Source: Micromonospora sp. WMMD1102
Lineage (GTDB): Bacteria; Actinomycetota; Actinomycetes; Mycobacteriales; Micromonosporaceae
Assembly: GCF_029626265.1 (NCBI RefSeq)
Contig: NZ_JARUBN010000001.1
Location: 7,443,001 to 7,507,000, forward strand
Direction of reading: 5' to 3'
DNA: 64,000 nt
The notes below the pieces were generated by a model. It saw only the letters and a program-made list of their open reading frames with translations. It did no database searches and was not told the origin of the DNA. Position 1 is the first letter of the stretch. Each line of letters begins with the position of its first letter. This document shows, piece by piece, positions 33,399 through 40,499 of this stretch. A program made the translations under genes and the position numbers.

Positions 33399-34256
33399 AT
33401 GGGACGAGCCAGTGGTCGGCGGCGCGTGTTGCGGATAGACCTGGACCCGGCGCAGCCGGGTGATCGGCTCGCGGTACGCCGGCAGGACAGTCTCGCCGCC
33501 GAGGAGCCGCTGGAGATCCGGGTGGGTCCGGCCGGCCCGGACCGGCGTGCCCCGCTGGCGGTCACCATGCGTACCCCGGGCGACGACCTCGACCTGGCGA
33601 TCGGGTTCCTGCTCACCGAGGGGATCATCCGGAACGCCGACGACGTGCGCACGGCGCAGCTCTGCGCCGGCACCGACACGCCGAACACCTACAACGTGGT
33701 GGACGTCGTGCTCGCCGACGGCGTACCGGCACCGGCCACCGATCCGGCCCGGAACTTCTACACCACCAGCTCGTGCGGGGTGTGCGGCAAGGCCAGCATC
33801 GACGCCGTCCGGACCCGCTCCCCGCACGACGTGTCGACGGACCCGGTGACCGTGCCGGCGCGTACCCTCGCCGAGCTGCCGGAGCAGCTCCGGGCCGCCC
33901 AGCGCGGATTCGACCGTACCGGCGGTTTGCACGCCGCCGGGCTGTTCAGCGCCGACGGGAAGCTCGTCGTGCTGCGCGAGGACGTCGGGCGGCACAACGC
34001 GGTCGACAAGGTGGTCGGCTGGGCCGTCCGGGAACAGCGGCTCCCGCTGCGCGGGCACCTGCTGCTGGTCTCCGGCCGGGCCAGCTTCGAACTCACCCAG
34101 AAGGCCTGGATGGCCGGCATCCCGCTGCTCGCCGCCGTCTCCGCGCCGAGCACCCTCGCTGCCGAGCTGGCGACCGAGGCCGGGATGACCCTGGTCGGCT
34201 TCCTCCGGGGCAACACCATGAACGTGTACACCGGGGACAGGCGGATCCAGGTCTGA
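33399..34256 (+). CDS. fdhD: Formate dehydrogenase accessory sulfurtransferase
   Basis: A 285-residue FdhD protein, which passes sulfur from IscS to the molybdenum cofactor before it enters formate dehydrogenase. Characteristic blocks: EEPLEIRV, LAIGFLLTEGII, the cysteine loop SSCGVCGKASI (CxxC carrying the transferred sulfur), DVGRHNAVDKVVGWA and VSGRASFELTQKAWMAGIP. ATG 33399 lies 7 nt after CAGGAT. It is divergent from mobA. No formate dehydrogenase structural gene is in this window. Confidence 0.93.
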   Translation: MGRASGRRRVLRIDLDPAQPGDRLAVRRQDSLAAEEPLEIRVGPAGPDRRAPLAVTMRTPGDDLDLAIGFLLTEGIIRNADDVRTAQLCAGTDTPNTYNVVDVVLADGVPAPATDPARNFYTTSSCGVCGKASIDAVRTRSPHDVSTDPVTVPARTLAELPEQLRAAQRGFDRTGGLHAAGLFSADGKLVVLREDVGRHNAVDKVVGWAVREQRLPLRGHLLLVSGRASFELTQKAWMAGIPLLAAVSAPSTLAAELATEAGMTLVGFLRGNTMNVYTGDRRIQV

Positions 34257-34479
34257 GCCGCACCCGTACGCCCGGCCCGGCCCGGTGCGGTCCGGTGCGG
34301 GCCGGTCCGGTGCGGGCCGCGGCGGCGGCAGGTGTCTCCGGCGCGGAATGTCGAGCTGCCCCGTTTCTGCGCCCACCAGGTTCCCGGGCAGCCCCGGCCC
34401 TACCTCGGAGGTAATCGCCGGCACGGCTCTGCGATGGCAGGCTCGTCGGACAGGCACGGAAGATCGCTGGAGGCTTCTC

Positions 34480-34956
34480 ATGGACATCCGGAGCACGGTC
34501 GAGGAACTGCTGCGTCGGATCGGCACCGGCGACCCTGACCACGCCGCCGCGCTCTACGCCGAGACGGTCGACTGGCAGGTCAACTGGCCCGAGCCGACCC
34601 ACCCGGCGGCGCCGTGGATCCGCCCCCGGTCCAGCCGGGCGGACGTCGCCGACCACCACCGGACGCTGGCTGCGAACTGCGTGCCGGGGCAGGGCTCGCT
34701 CACCATCGAGCACATCCTGGTGGACGGCCGGCACGCGGTGGTGACCGGCGAGACCGCGCAGACCATACGGGTCACCGGCCGGCGCTTCAACACCCGGTTC
34801 GCCCTGCACCTCACCGTCGAGGACGGGTTGGTCGTCCGGCACCACGTCTACGAGGACAGTCTCGCCATCGCACTCGCCTGCGGCCCGGCTGCCGACCCGA
34901 ATGCCGGGGCGGATGCCGACCCGAATGCCAGGGCGGATGCCGGGGCGGGACGCTAG
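34480..34956 (+). CDS. SnoaL/NTF2-like protein
   Basis: A 158-residue protein. Residues 1-130 fit the nuclear-transport-factor-2 fold of SnoaL-like proteins (STVEELLRRIGTGDPDHAAA, LYAETVDWQVNWP, HHRTLAANCVPGQGSL, FALHLTVEDGLVVRHHVYED). These are either small isomerase/hydrolase-like enzymes or ligand-binding proteins; function unknown. ATG 34480 has GGAGG 7 nt upstream. The last 20 residues are a repeat of ADPNA(G/R)AD units encoded by a short direct repeat at 34895-34952, not part of the fold. Confidence 0.82.
   Translation: MDIRSTVEELLRRIGTGDPDHAAALYAETVDWQVNWPEPTHPAAPWIRPRSSRADVADHHRTLAANCVPGQGSLTIEHILVDGRHAVVTGETAQTIRVTGRRFNTRFALHLTVEDGLVVRHHVYEDSLAIALACGPAADPNAGADADPNARADAGAGR
34895..34952 (+). 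repeat. Direct repeats in the SnoaL-like gene tail
   Basis: The unit gacccgaatgccggggcgga (with small changes) occurs twice, followed by a third partial copy, encoding the C-terminal low-complexity tail. Confidence 0.6.
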
Positions 34957-35045
34957 CCGACTGTGATGGTCGGTCCGGGTGCCGGCAAGCGGCCCCGGCC
35001 GCGTTGGCCGAGCAGACGGCCAGCGGGTAGCCCCTTTGTCTGTCT

Positions 35046-36080
35046 TCACGTCTCGGGGCAAGGGTCGGAGTCGAGGTCGGGCCAACCGTCGAGTACGGAG
35101 GGGCCGATGCCGGCCTGCAACGCCTCGGCCAGGAGTTGCGCGAACGAGTAGTCGGGCTGTGCCGCGAGCGCTCGTTCCACCGCCACGCTGGCCAGGGCAC
35201 CCTGCCCGGCCCGCCAGGCGGCGAAGCCGAGCAGGGTGGCCGGGGCGGGCACCAGTTCGGGCTCCGCCCGACGGAGTACGTCCGTCCAGAGCGTGAGGTG
35301 CCACTCCTCGCCGCCGGTCGCCTGCCACGCGTCGTCCCGGACCGGCAGGTGCACCATGAGCAGGCACAGCCAGGCCACCTCGTCGTCGGTGAGCTGTCCG
35401 CCGTTCCGGTAGCGGTCCGTCGCCTCGCGTACCGCCGCACGGCCGGCCCGGCGCAGCGCCCGGCGGCCGTGCGGAGGGTCGGGCCGGTCCTCGGCCAGCA
35501 ACGCCTGGAGGCGGATCTCCGCCCGGCCGGCCGCCTTCCGCAGCTCGTCCCGGGCCGGTCCGTCGAGCGGGGCGAGCCGCCGGGCCAGGGCGTCCCGGTC
35601 GGGCAGCGCGACCTGGCCGGCGAAGGTGGCCGCCGCCGCGAGCTGGCTGGTCGAGCAGTCGAACGGGCGGCCATCCGGTGGACAGCATCCGGCATCGTCA
35701 CAGACGTACGACCAGTAGCGGTCGCCGGTCACCCGGAGAGCCTCCAGCACCGGCAGTCCGGCTCGGCCGAGCGCGGCGGTCACCGCGTCGACCGTGGGGG
35801 TGACCCGGGCCGGCTCGCCGTACCCGATGACGGTCGTGATCTCGACGTGCTGGCGGGCGACGATCGCCGCGACCTGCGCGGCGGCCTCGCCGATCTCGTC
35901 GGCGGCAGCCGGCCCGGTGATCTCGGGCAGGTCGCCCCGGGCGACGAAGACGACCCGGTTGCCGCGCAGCGCCATCACCACCAGGCTGTCGGCCGGATGG
36001 AAACCCAGCAGGTACGGCACGGCCGCGAGCAGGTCGGCGGTCGAGCGGACGGCGAGGATGGCCCGGTCATTCGAGGTCAT
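35046..36080 (-). CDS. DUF4192 family protein
   Basis: A 344-residue actinobacterial protein of unknown function. Family features are the opening LAVRSTADLLAAVPYLLGFHP, DSLVVMALRG, the block VTGDRYWSYVCDDAGCCPPDGRPFD in the middle (three cysteines, quoted here only in part), and a helical C-terminal half ending with ERALAAQPDYSFAQLLAEAL. No signal peptide or membrane helix. ATG 36080 gives the standard N terminus; a CAGGCT -10-like box ends 7 nt upstream. It is transcribed away from the downstream small-gene module. Confidence 0.6.
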   Translation of the reverse strand: MTSNDRAILAVRSTADLLAAVPYLLGFHPADSLVVMALRGNRVVFVARGDLPEITGPAAADEIGEAAAQVAAIVARQHVEITTVIGYGEPARVTPTVDAVTAALGRAGLPVLEALRVTGDRYWSYVCDDAGCCPPDGRPFDCSTSQLAAAATFAGQVALPDRDALARRLAPLDGPARDELRKAAGRAEIRLQALLAEDRPDPPHGRRALRRAGRAAVREATDRYRNGGQLTDDEVAWLCLLMVHLPVRDDAWQATGGEEWHLTLWTDVLRRAEPELVPAPATLLGFAAWRAGQGALASVAVERALAAQPDYSFAQLLAEALQAGIGPSVLDGWPDLDSDPCPET

Positions 36081-36151
36081 GCCGGGGAGCCTGCCGAGCC
36101 GGCGACCATGGCCGGAGACCCTGTGGACGACACGCCCGAGCCCATCCACAG

Positions 36152-36466
36152 CTACTCTCGGTAGTTCCGCTGGTCAGCCGTCATCTGCGAGTTGCCGCCT
36201 TTCGCATCGGATATTTTCGATGTCTTTGGAAGCCAGCCCAGGAACCGCTCGGCAAGCTCCATCGGCTCGCTGTAGGGCTGATCCTCGATCGCGGCCAGCA
36301 GCCGCGCGGCCAGGAAGGCGGCCAGCCGGCGCCGGTCGTCCCGGTACATCGCCAGCAGCACCAGCCGGACGGGCTGGCACGGCCAGGCTCCGCCGCACTC
36401 CCGGCAGCGGAACACCGGGCGGACCGGGGTGTGCGGCCGGAACCCGGCGTACGGCCGGCGCGTCAC
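36152..36466 (-). CDS. Small CxxC/WPC-motif protein B (module 2, intact)
   Basis: A 104-residue protein of unknown function. After a short basic start comes HTPVRPVFRCRECGGAWPC, then RLVLLAMYRDDRRRLAAFLA, a helical region and RFLGWLPKTS. Two cysteines of the CxxC plus the WPC cysteine could bind zinc or iron-sulfur. Start: GTG 36466 shares GTGA with the stop of gene A, so translation is coupled; GTG 36469 is one codon earlier. Homologues are sometimes named flavin reductase without visible support. The broken paralogue lies at 9514-9815 in the same order and orientation relative to a DUF5753 regulator. Confidence 0.72.
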   Translation of the reverse strand: MTRRPYAGFRPHTPVRPVFRCRECGGAWPCQPVRLVLLAMYRDDRRRLAAFLAARLLAAIEDQPYSEPMELAERFLGWLPKTSKISDAKGGNSQMTADQRNYRE

Positions 36467-36624
36467 CACCGGGAGTTCCTGGACCGCAGGCGCGGCAACG
36501 GGGACGCGGTGGACCCGGTGGACCCGGTGCATCGCCGACGGAATCCGCAGCGGTATCCGCATTGGCAGTAGCGCCAGAGTCGGCGCCAGTCCCGACGGTG
36601 CACCGGATCTGATCGAGATCGCAA
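36463..36624 (-). CDS. Small Trp/Arg/Cys-rich protein A (module 2)
   Basis: A 53-residue protein: LRSRSDP then HRRDWRRLWRYCQCGYRCGF and a short Ser/Arg tail. It matches residues 4-30 of the gene at 9137-9517 (identical at about two thirds of positions by eye). TTG 36624 follows AGGAAGGGA by about 9 nt; GTG 36603 and GTG 36654 are other options, so the N terminus is uncertain. Its stop overlaps the start of gene B. It is divergent from the XRE-DUF5753 gene, 265 bp apart, a gap that contains a 10-bp inverted repeat (36667-36676/36700-36709). Confidence 0.55.
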   Translation of the reverse strand: MRSRSDPVHRRDWRRLWRYCQCGYRCGFRRRCTGSTGSTASPLPRLRSRNSRW

Positions 36625-36857
36625 TTCCGTGATCCCTTCCTCCGTCGCCGACACGATGCGATGGAAGCGGGGACGGCGCCGGTGGCGTACACCCCGACAC
36701 CGTCCCCGCGCACATCCGCCCGTCCTTGGGGAGAACAGCGCGGCGGATCCGGACGAATGCGCTTGCCTTCCACTCTGGACGCCGAATGGCCAGCCCGGGA
36801 AGATGGGCGACGGCCAGGTGTTCGGACCGGCCACGGAGGTGTAGGGGCGTAGCGGAT

Positions 36858-36871
36858 CACGAATTTTCGTG
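36858..36871. promoter_or_regulatory. Palindrome upstream of the XRE-DUF5753 gene
   Basis: CACGAATTTTCGTG is a perfect 6-bp inverted repeat around TT, 18 nt before ATG 36890; a candidate operator for autoregulation by the XRE protein. Confidence 0.45.
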
Positions 36872-36889
36872 GAGATTCGGAGAGTGCGA

Positions 36890-37675
36890 ATGACTATGTC
36901 AGCGAGTGAGTTCGTGCTATGGGAACTGCGGCGTCGGAGAGCGGCCGAAGGGCTCAGCCAGGACGAGTGGGGAGCCCGGCTCTACTTCTCGGCCCAGCAC
37001 GTCAGCGCCGTGGAGCGCGGCACCCGGCCGGCGAAGCCCGACTATCTCCTCGCCGTCGACAACGAGTTCGGCACCTCGCTGGCGGTCTTCTACGAGAGCT
37101 TCGTCATGCAGGAACTCGCCCCGGTCTGGCTACGCCCCTGGCTCGAATACGAAGAGAAGGCCACCGCCCTGCGCCTGTACGGCGCCCTCGTGATCCCTGG
37201 CCTCTTCCAGACGGAACGGTATGCCCGGATGGTTCTCTCCTGCGCACCACTCCAGTCCGACGAGTTGGAGAGCAGAGTTCAGCTTCGGCTGAGCCGGCAG
37301 GCCATTCTTGATCGCCCGAATCCACCACGCGTCTCGGCTGTTGTCGACGAACTCGTCCTCCGACGCGGTGAGCCGACGATCATGCCGGAGCAACTCCAGC
37401 ACCTCGTCGCACTCGCGGAGCGACCGAACATCACCATCCGGGTCATCCCGTCAGACGCCCCTGCCCACCTCGGTTGGGGCGGACCGCTGGAACTCGCCAG
37501 CTTCACGGATGCCGAGGACGTCGGCTATCTCGACAACCACCTGGAGGGACAGACCGTCACCAGCCCCAGTCAGGTGACAGCACTGCACGCCGTCTGGGAC
37601 GATGTCAGCGCGGTCGCGTTGCCTGCCCGCCAATCCCTGGACCTGCTCAAGGAAGTGGCAAAGTCATGGACATGA
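36890..37675 (+). CDS. XRE-family regulator with DUF5753 domain (module 2, intact)
   Basis: A 261-residue regulator. The N-terminal XRE helix-turn-helix is ELRRRRAAEGLSQDEWGARL then SAQHVSAVERGTRPAKPD (about 8-55); the DUF5753 domain (about 80-255) starts APVWLRPWLEYEEKATALRL and contains VIPGLFQTERYARMVLS, VSAVVDELVLRRGEP and LEGQTVTSPSQVTALHAVWD. In Streptomyces such proteins are developmental or antibiotic regulators working with a DUF397 partner. ATG 36890 has GGAGAG 8 nt upstream. Its 3' end overlaps the DUF397 gene by 10 nt. Confidence 0.88.
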   Translation: MTMSASEFVLWELRRRRAAEGLSQDEWGARLYFSAQHVSAVERGTRPAKPDYLLAVDNEFGTSLAVFYESFVMQELAPVWLRPWLEYEEKATALRLYGALVIPGLFQTERYARMVLSCAPLQSDELESRVQLRLSRQAILDRPNPPRVSAVVDELVLRRGEPTIMPEQLQHLVALAERPNITIRVIPSDAPAHLGWGGPLELASFTDAEDVGYLDNHLEGQTVTSPSQVTALHAVWDDVSAVALPARQSLDLLKEVAKSWT

Positions 37676-37857
37676 CCGGCGCTGCCTGGCGCAAGAGCAC
37701 GCGATCCACTCCCAACGGCGGAAGCTGCGTCGAAGTCGCCGACAACCTGCCGGGGCGGGTGTTCGTGCGGGACAGCAAGGACCGCGACGGCGGCACCCTC
37801 ACCTTCACCCCCGACACCTGGCACGCCTTCGTCAGGGACCTGGCCCGACACCCCTGA
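37666..37857 (+). CDS. DUF397 family protein (module 2, intact)
   Basis: A 63-residue DUF397 protein: AAWRKSTRSTPNGGSCVEVA, VFVRDSKDRDGGTLTF and DTWHAFVRDL. It begins inside the last codons of the XRE-DUF5753 gene (ATG 37666, GGAAG about 10 nt upstream; ATG 37672 possible), the classic coupled arrangement of these regulator-partner pairs. It is the counterpart of 8207-8416. DUF397 partners are thought to bind or antagonise the XRE protein; not shown by the sequence. Confidence 0.88.
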   Translation: MDMTGAAWRKSTRSTPNGGSCVEVADNLPGRVFVRDSKDRDGGTLTFTPDTWHAFVRDLARHP

Positions 37858-37995
37858 CCAGACGCCGGGGAGTGGGTGTCGAAACCCCGGAGCCGCCCCG
37901 GTGGAATCACCTGACCTGAATGTCGTCCTGGGTTCAGGGGAACGTGCGGGCGGTACCCGATGTGCCGGCACCGCGCCGGAAACGACCCTTGTCGC

Positions 37996-38976
37996 ATGAG
38001 AAGAATTGCTATTCCGCTGGTGGCGGGACTGTTGACGGCGGCGGTGCTCGGCTCCGTGCCGGCAGCCGCGAGCGTCGGCACGACCGGCACGGCGGCATCG
38101 AAGGCCGCGGTGATCGCCGAGCAGCGGGTCGGCGACCGTCTGGTCGATCTGACGATCGCCTCGCCCGCGCTCGGCGGCGACGCGAAGGTCCGGCTGCTCA
38201 CTCCGGACGGCTGGGACCGGCGTGACCGGCACGACCGGTGGCCGGTGCTCTACCTGCTACACGGCATGTTCGGCTCGCACGAGGACTGGGTGACGCAGAC
38301 CGACGTCGCGCAACTGCGCGCGCTCCGGAACGTCCTCGTGGTCATGCCGGACGGCGGAGATCCGGGCGGGTACTACACCAACTGGTGGAACGGGGGCCGC
38401 TTCGGGGCACCGGCGTGGGAGACGTTCCATCTCGACGAGGTGCGCTCCATCCTGGAACGCGGTTACGGTGCCGGCACCCGCCGGGCCGTTGCGGGGGCGT
38501 CGATGGGCGGCTACGGCGCGCTTCTCTACGCCGGGCACCGGCCGGGCATGTTCCGGGCGGTGGCCAGCTACAGCGGCCCGGTCCACCTGCTGCATCCGGA
38601 ATCGGTCGCCCGCTGGCAGTTCGCGTTCGCCGACCCGAATGGCGCCCCCTACCTCGACCTGTGGGGGGACCCGGTCGCGCAGCGCGCGAACTGGGAGCGC
38701 CACGACCCGTACCAGCTCGCCGGTGCGCTCCGGCACACGCCGGTCTTCCTCAGCTGCGGCGACGGCGAGCTCGGCCCGTTGGACGGTCCGGACACCGGCG
38801 AGGTGGACCAGGACATCGAAAGGTTCGACCGCGTCCTGAACGTCTCCCTGGAAGCTGAGCTACGCCGCCGAGGCGTCCCGGTCGTGACCCACTACTACCG
38901 GGGCACCCACCAGCCCGCGTACTGGGAGCGGGAACTGCACCGCTCGCTGCCGATGCTCCTCTCCGCGCTGCGCTGA
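37996..38976 (+). CDS. Secreted esterase-D/antigen-85-like alpha/beta hydrolase
   Basis: A 326-residue exported esterase of the PF00756 family (esterase D, antigen 85, feruloyl esterases). Signal peptide 1-28 (RRIAIPLVAGLLTAAVLGSV, cleaved near PAAAS). Catalytic features: WPVLYLLHGMFGSHEDW (oxyanion), VAGASMGGYGALLYA (Ser nucleophile), the acid region SCGDGELGPLDG and HYYRGTHQPAYWE (His). ATG 37996 gives a proper signal peptide. The tail HRSLPMLLSALR is typical. Substrate uncertain; it has no operon partner. Confidence 0.88.
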   Translation: MRRIAIPLVAGLLTAAVLGSVPAAASVGTTGTAASKAAVIAEQRVGDRLVDLTIASPALGGDAKVRLLTPDGWDRRDRHDRWPVLYLLHGMFGSHEDWVTQTDVAQLRALRNVLVVMPDGGDPGGYYTNWWNGGRFGAPAWETFHLDEVRSILERGYGAGTRRAVAGASMGGYGALLYAGHRPGMFRAVASYSGPVHLLHPESVARWQFAFADPNGAPYLDLWGDPVAQRANWERHDPYQLAGALRHTPVFLSCGDGELGPLDGPDTGEVDQDIERFDRVLNVSLEAELRRRGVPVVTHYYRGTHQPAYWERELHRSLPMLLSALR

Positions 38977-39080
38977 CTCCGAGGTCGGAGCGGGGGTGGC
39001 CGGGACCGGTCGCTCCCGCTCCGACCTGAGTGGACCGTGACGGTGCGGGCAACGGGACAGTCGGCGACGGAGAGGATGAC

Positions 39081-39086
39081 TACCCT
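39081..39086 (+). promoter_or_regulatory. -10 box (TACCCT) of the membrane-anchored protein gene
   Basis: TACCCT ends 7 nt before GTG 39094, supporting that codon over ATG 39076, which lies upstream of the box. Confidence 0.5.
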
Positions 39087-39093
39087 ACGCGTC

Positions 39094-39783
39094 GTGCAGC
39101 CTTCCTATGCCGCTGTAACTCCGCCCCCTGCGCAGATGCCGGCACCGCGCAAGAGTCGTACCGGACTCGTGCTGACCTTCGTCCTCCTCGGTAGCCTGCT
39201 CGTGCTCTGTGCTGCCCCGGCCGCCTTCTTCGGCATCCGGTACGCCACTTTCGAGACCGGCCCGCACGACAGCCTGCCCAACGTCTGCACCGCGTTGTCG
39301 AGTGAGCGGTTCCGCTCCCTGATCGGCCCCGGAGCTTCCTACGAGCGGCGCAGGTCGGACGCCGGATGGCCCTCCGAGGGCTGCCACTGGCCACCCGAGA
39401 AGACGCCCACCGGTGTCCAGGTGTCGGTGGACGCGACGCGGTACACCCGGTCGTTCTGGAGCGGCAGCACCGACAAGGCCCGCGAGCAGTTCGAGCGCGC
39501 CTCCGCGCGCCAGCACGAGTTCGCCGAGCAGCCCAAGCCACCGGCGGTGATCATCGGTCTACGCGGTACCGGTCACCAGGGTTTCTGCAAGGTGCGCGCA
39601 TTCCTCGACGTTCCCCGGTACGAGTGCTGGATCAGGGACGGGAACGTTCTCATCACCATCCTGGTGGGCCCACCTTCGAAGAACAGCCGTGTCGACCTCG
39701 CCGAGGACCAACTCCCTCGGCTGGGTGAGGATTTTCGAGACACGATCCGCGACATCTCCAACGACCTGATCGAGGACCTGTAG
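39094..39783 (+). CDS. Membrane-anchored extracytoplasmic protein, function unknown
   Basis: A 229-residue protein with one N-terminal transmembrane helix (RTGLVLTFVLLGSLLVLCAA, about 22-43) and an extracellular domain holding four cysteines (LPNVCTALSS, EGCHWPPEK, QGFCKVRAF, RYECWIRDG). The Cys spacing and the opening CTALSSERFRSLIG resemble DUF3558-type lipoproteins, but it has no lipobox; the similarity is tentative. GTG 39094 is preferred because of the TACCCT box; ATG 39076 lies 3-4 nt after GGAGAGG, too close for an efficient site. It is followed by the convergent toxin gene. Confidence 0.65.
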   Translation: MQPSYAAVTPPPAQMPAPRKSRTGLVLTFVLLGSLLVLCAAPAAFFGIRYATFETGPHDSLPNVCTALSSERFRSLIGPGASYERRRSDAGWPSEGCHWPPEKTPTGVQVSVDATRYTRSFWSGSTDKAREQFERASARQHEFAEQPKPPAVIIGLRGTGHQGFCKVRAFLDVPRYECWIRDGNVLITILVGPPSKNSRVDLAEDQLPRLGEDFRDTIRDISNDLIEDL

Positions 39784-39826
39784 CCGCGGCGATCCCCAGG
39801 CGGGCTTCGGGGGGACGTCCCCACCG

Positions 39827-40144
39827 CTACGGCAGCTCCAGGAATTCGCGAAGTGCAATTTCGACAGCACCCATGGTGGTGTGCGAGACGAAGCCGTGAC
39901 TGTCGCGCAGGGCGGTCCGGTCCAGGATCTGCACGACGCTGTGGATCCTGACGTACGTTCCGGCGAGCGGGTCGCCCGCACCCAGCCGCACTGCCAGATG
40001 ATTCGGATGCGGTACGTCGCGGACGACGGTCAGCGCCCAGATGGCGAGTTCCTCGACGCTGTTGTACTCGTCGTTGCTGATCACCAAGACGCGGTGCTGA
40101 CTGTTGCCCCGCAGCAGGGTCCAGATCTGGCCGCGCCTCACCAC
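39827..40144 (-). CDS. PemK/MazF-family toxin
   Basis: A 105-residue endoribonuclease toxin. The SH3-like fold starts VRRGQIWTLL, where the usual RGxIW motif is exact, then RVLVISNDEYNS, with later AGTYVRIHSVVQILDRTAL containing the conserved catalytic-side residues. MazF toxins cut mRNA at short motifs to arrest growth. It begins 7 nt inside the antitoxin gene and is co-expressed with it from the promoter upstream of the antitoxin. The N terminus is complete; the protein looks functional. Confidence 0.87.
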   Translation of the reverse strand: MVRRGQIWTLLRGNSQHRVLVISNDEYNSVEELAIWALTVVRDVPHPNHLAVRLGAGDPLAGTYVRIHSVVQILDRTALRDSHGFVSHTTMGAVEIALREFLELP

Positions 40145-40386
40145 TGCGAGTCGCGCAGCGCGATGTCGTTGCTCTCCTCCATCAGTGCCCGATCGTCGGC
40201 GGACTGTCGGGCGGACCGCCGACGCAGGTACTCCCCGTACGCCTGGGCCGCTTCCCGCTGACGTGACCGGCGCGCTTCCGGAAGGACCCGTCGAACAGCA
40301 TCGACGACGGCGGCGGACGCGTTGCCCTGGCTGTGCAGGTAGGCGGCGACGTCGTCGGGCACGCTGATGCTGAGCTTCACGGTCAT
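40138..40386 (-). CDS. Ribbon-helix-helix antitoxin
   Basis: An 82-residue antitoxin. Residues 1-45 form a ribbon-helix-helix (VKLSISVPDDVAAYLHSQGN, ASAAVVDAVRRVL); the charged C-terminal tail (RRSARQSADDRALMEESNDI) should wrap the toxin. Gene order antitoxin-toxin with a 7-nt overlap is the standard arrangement. ATG 40386 is 6 nt from a TAGGAT -10 box, so the operon is probably leaderless and self-repressed by the complex; no operator palindrome was recognised. Confidence 0.85.
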   Translation of the reverse strand: MTVKLSISVPDDVAAYLHSQGNASAAVVDAVRRVLPEARRSRQREAAQAYGEYLRRRSARQSADDRALMEESNDIALRDSQW

Positions 40387-40392
40387 ACTTTC

Positions 40393-40398
40393 ATCCTA
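40393..40398 (-). promoter_or_regulatory. -10 box (TAGGAT) of the toxin-antitoxin operon
   Basis: On the minus strand TAGGAT ends 6 nt before the antitoxin ATG. Confidence 0.5.
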
Positions 40399-40484
40399 CC
40401 GCCGAAAGCGGCAGGCAGCCCCGGCGGCGCGCGGCGGTCACCCCGGTCAATCCGTGGCGGGCCGGAACAGGTGCGGAAGGGGCA

Positions 40485-40490
40485 TAGAAT
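40485..40490 (+). promoter_or_regulatory. -10 box (TAGAAT) of the Hsp70-like gene
   Basis: TAGAAT ends 9 nt before ATG 40500; transcription probably begins within two or three bases of the start codon. Confidence 0.45.
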
Positions 40491-40499
40491 TCCCGGCTG

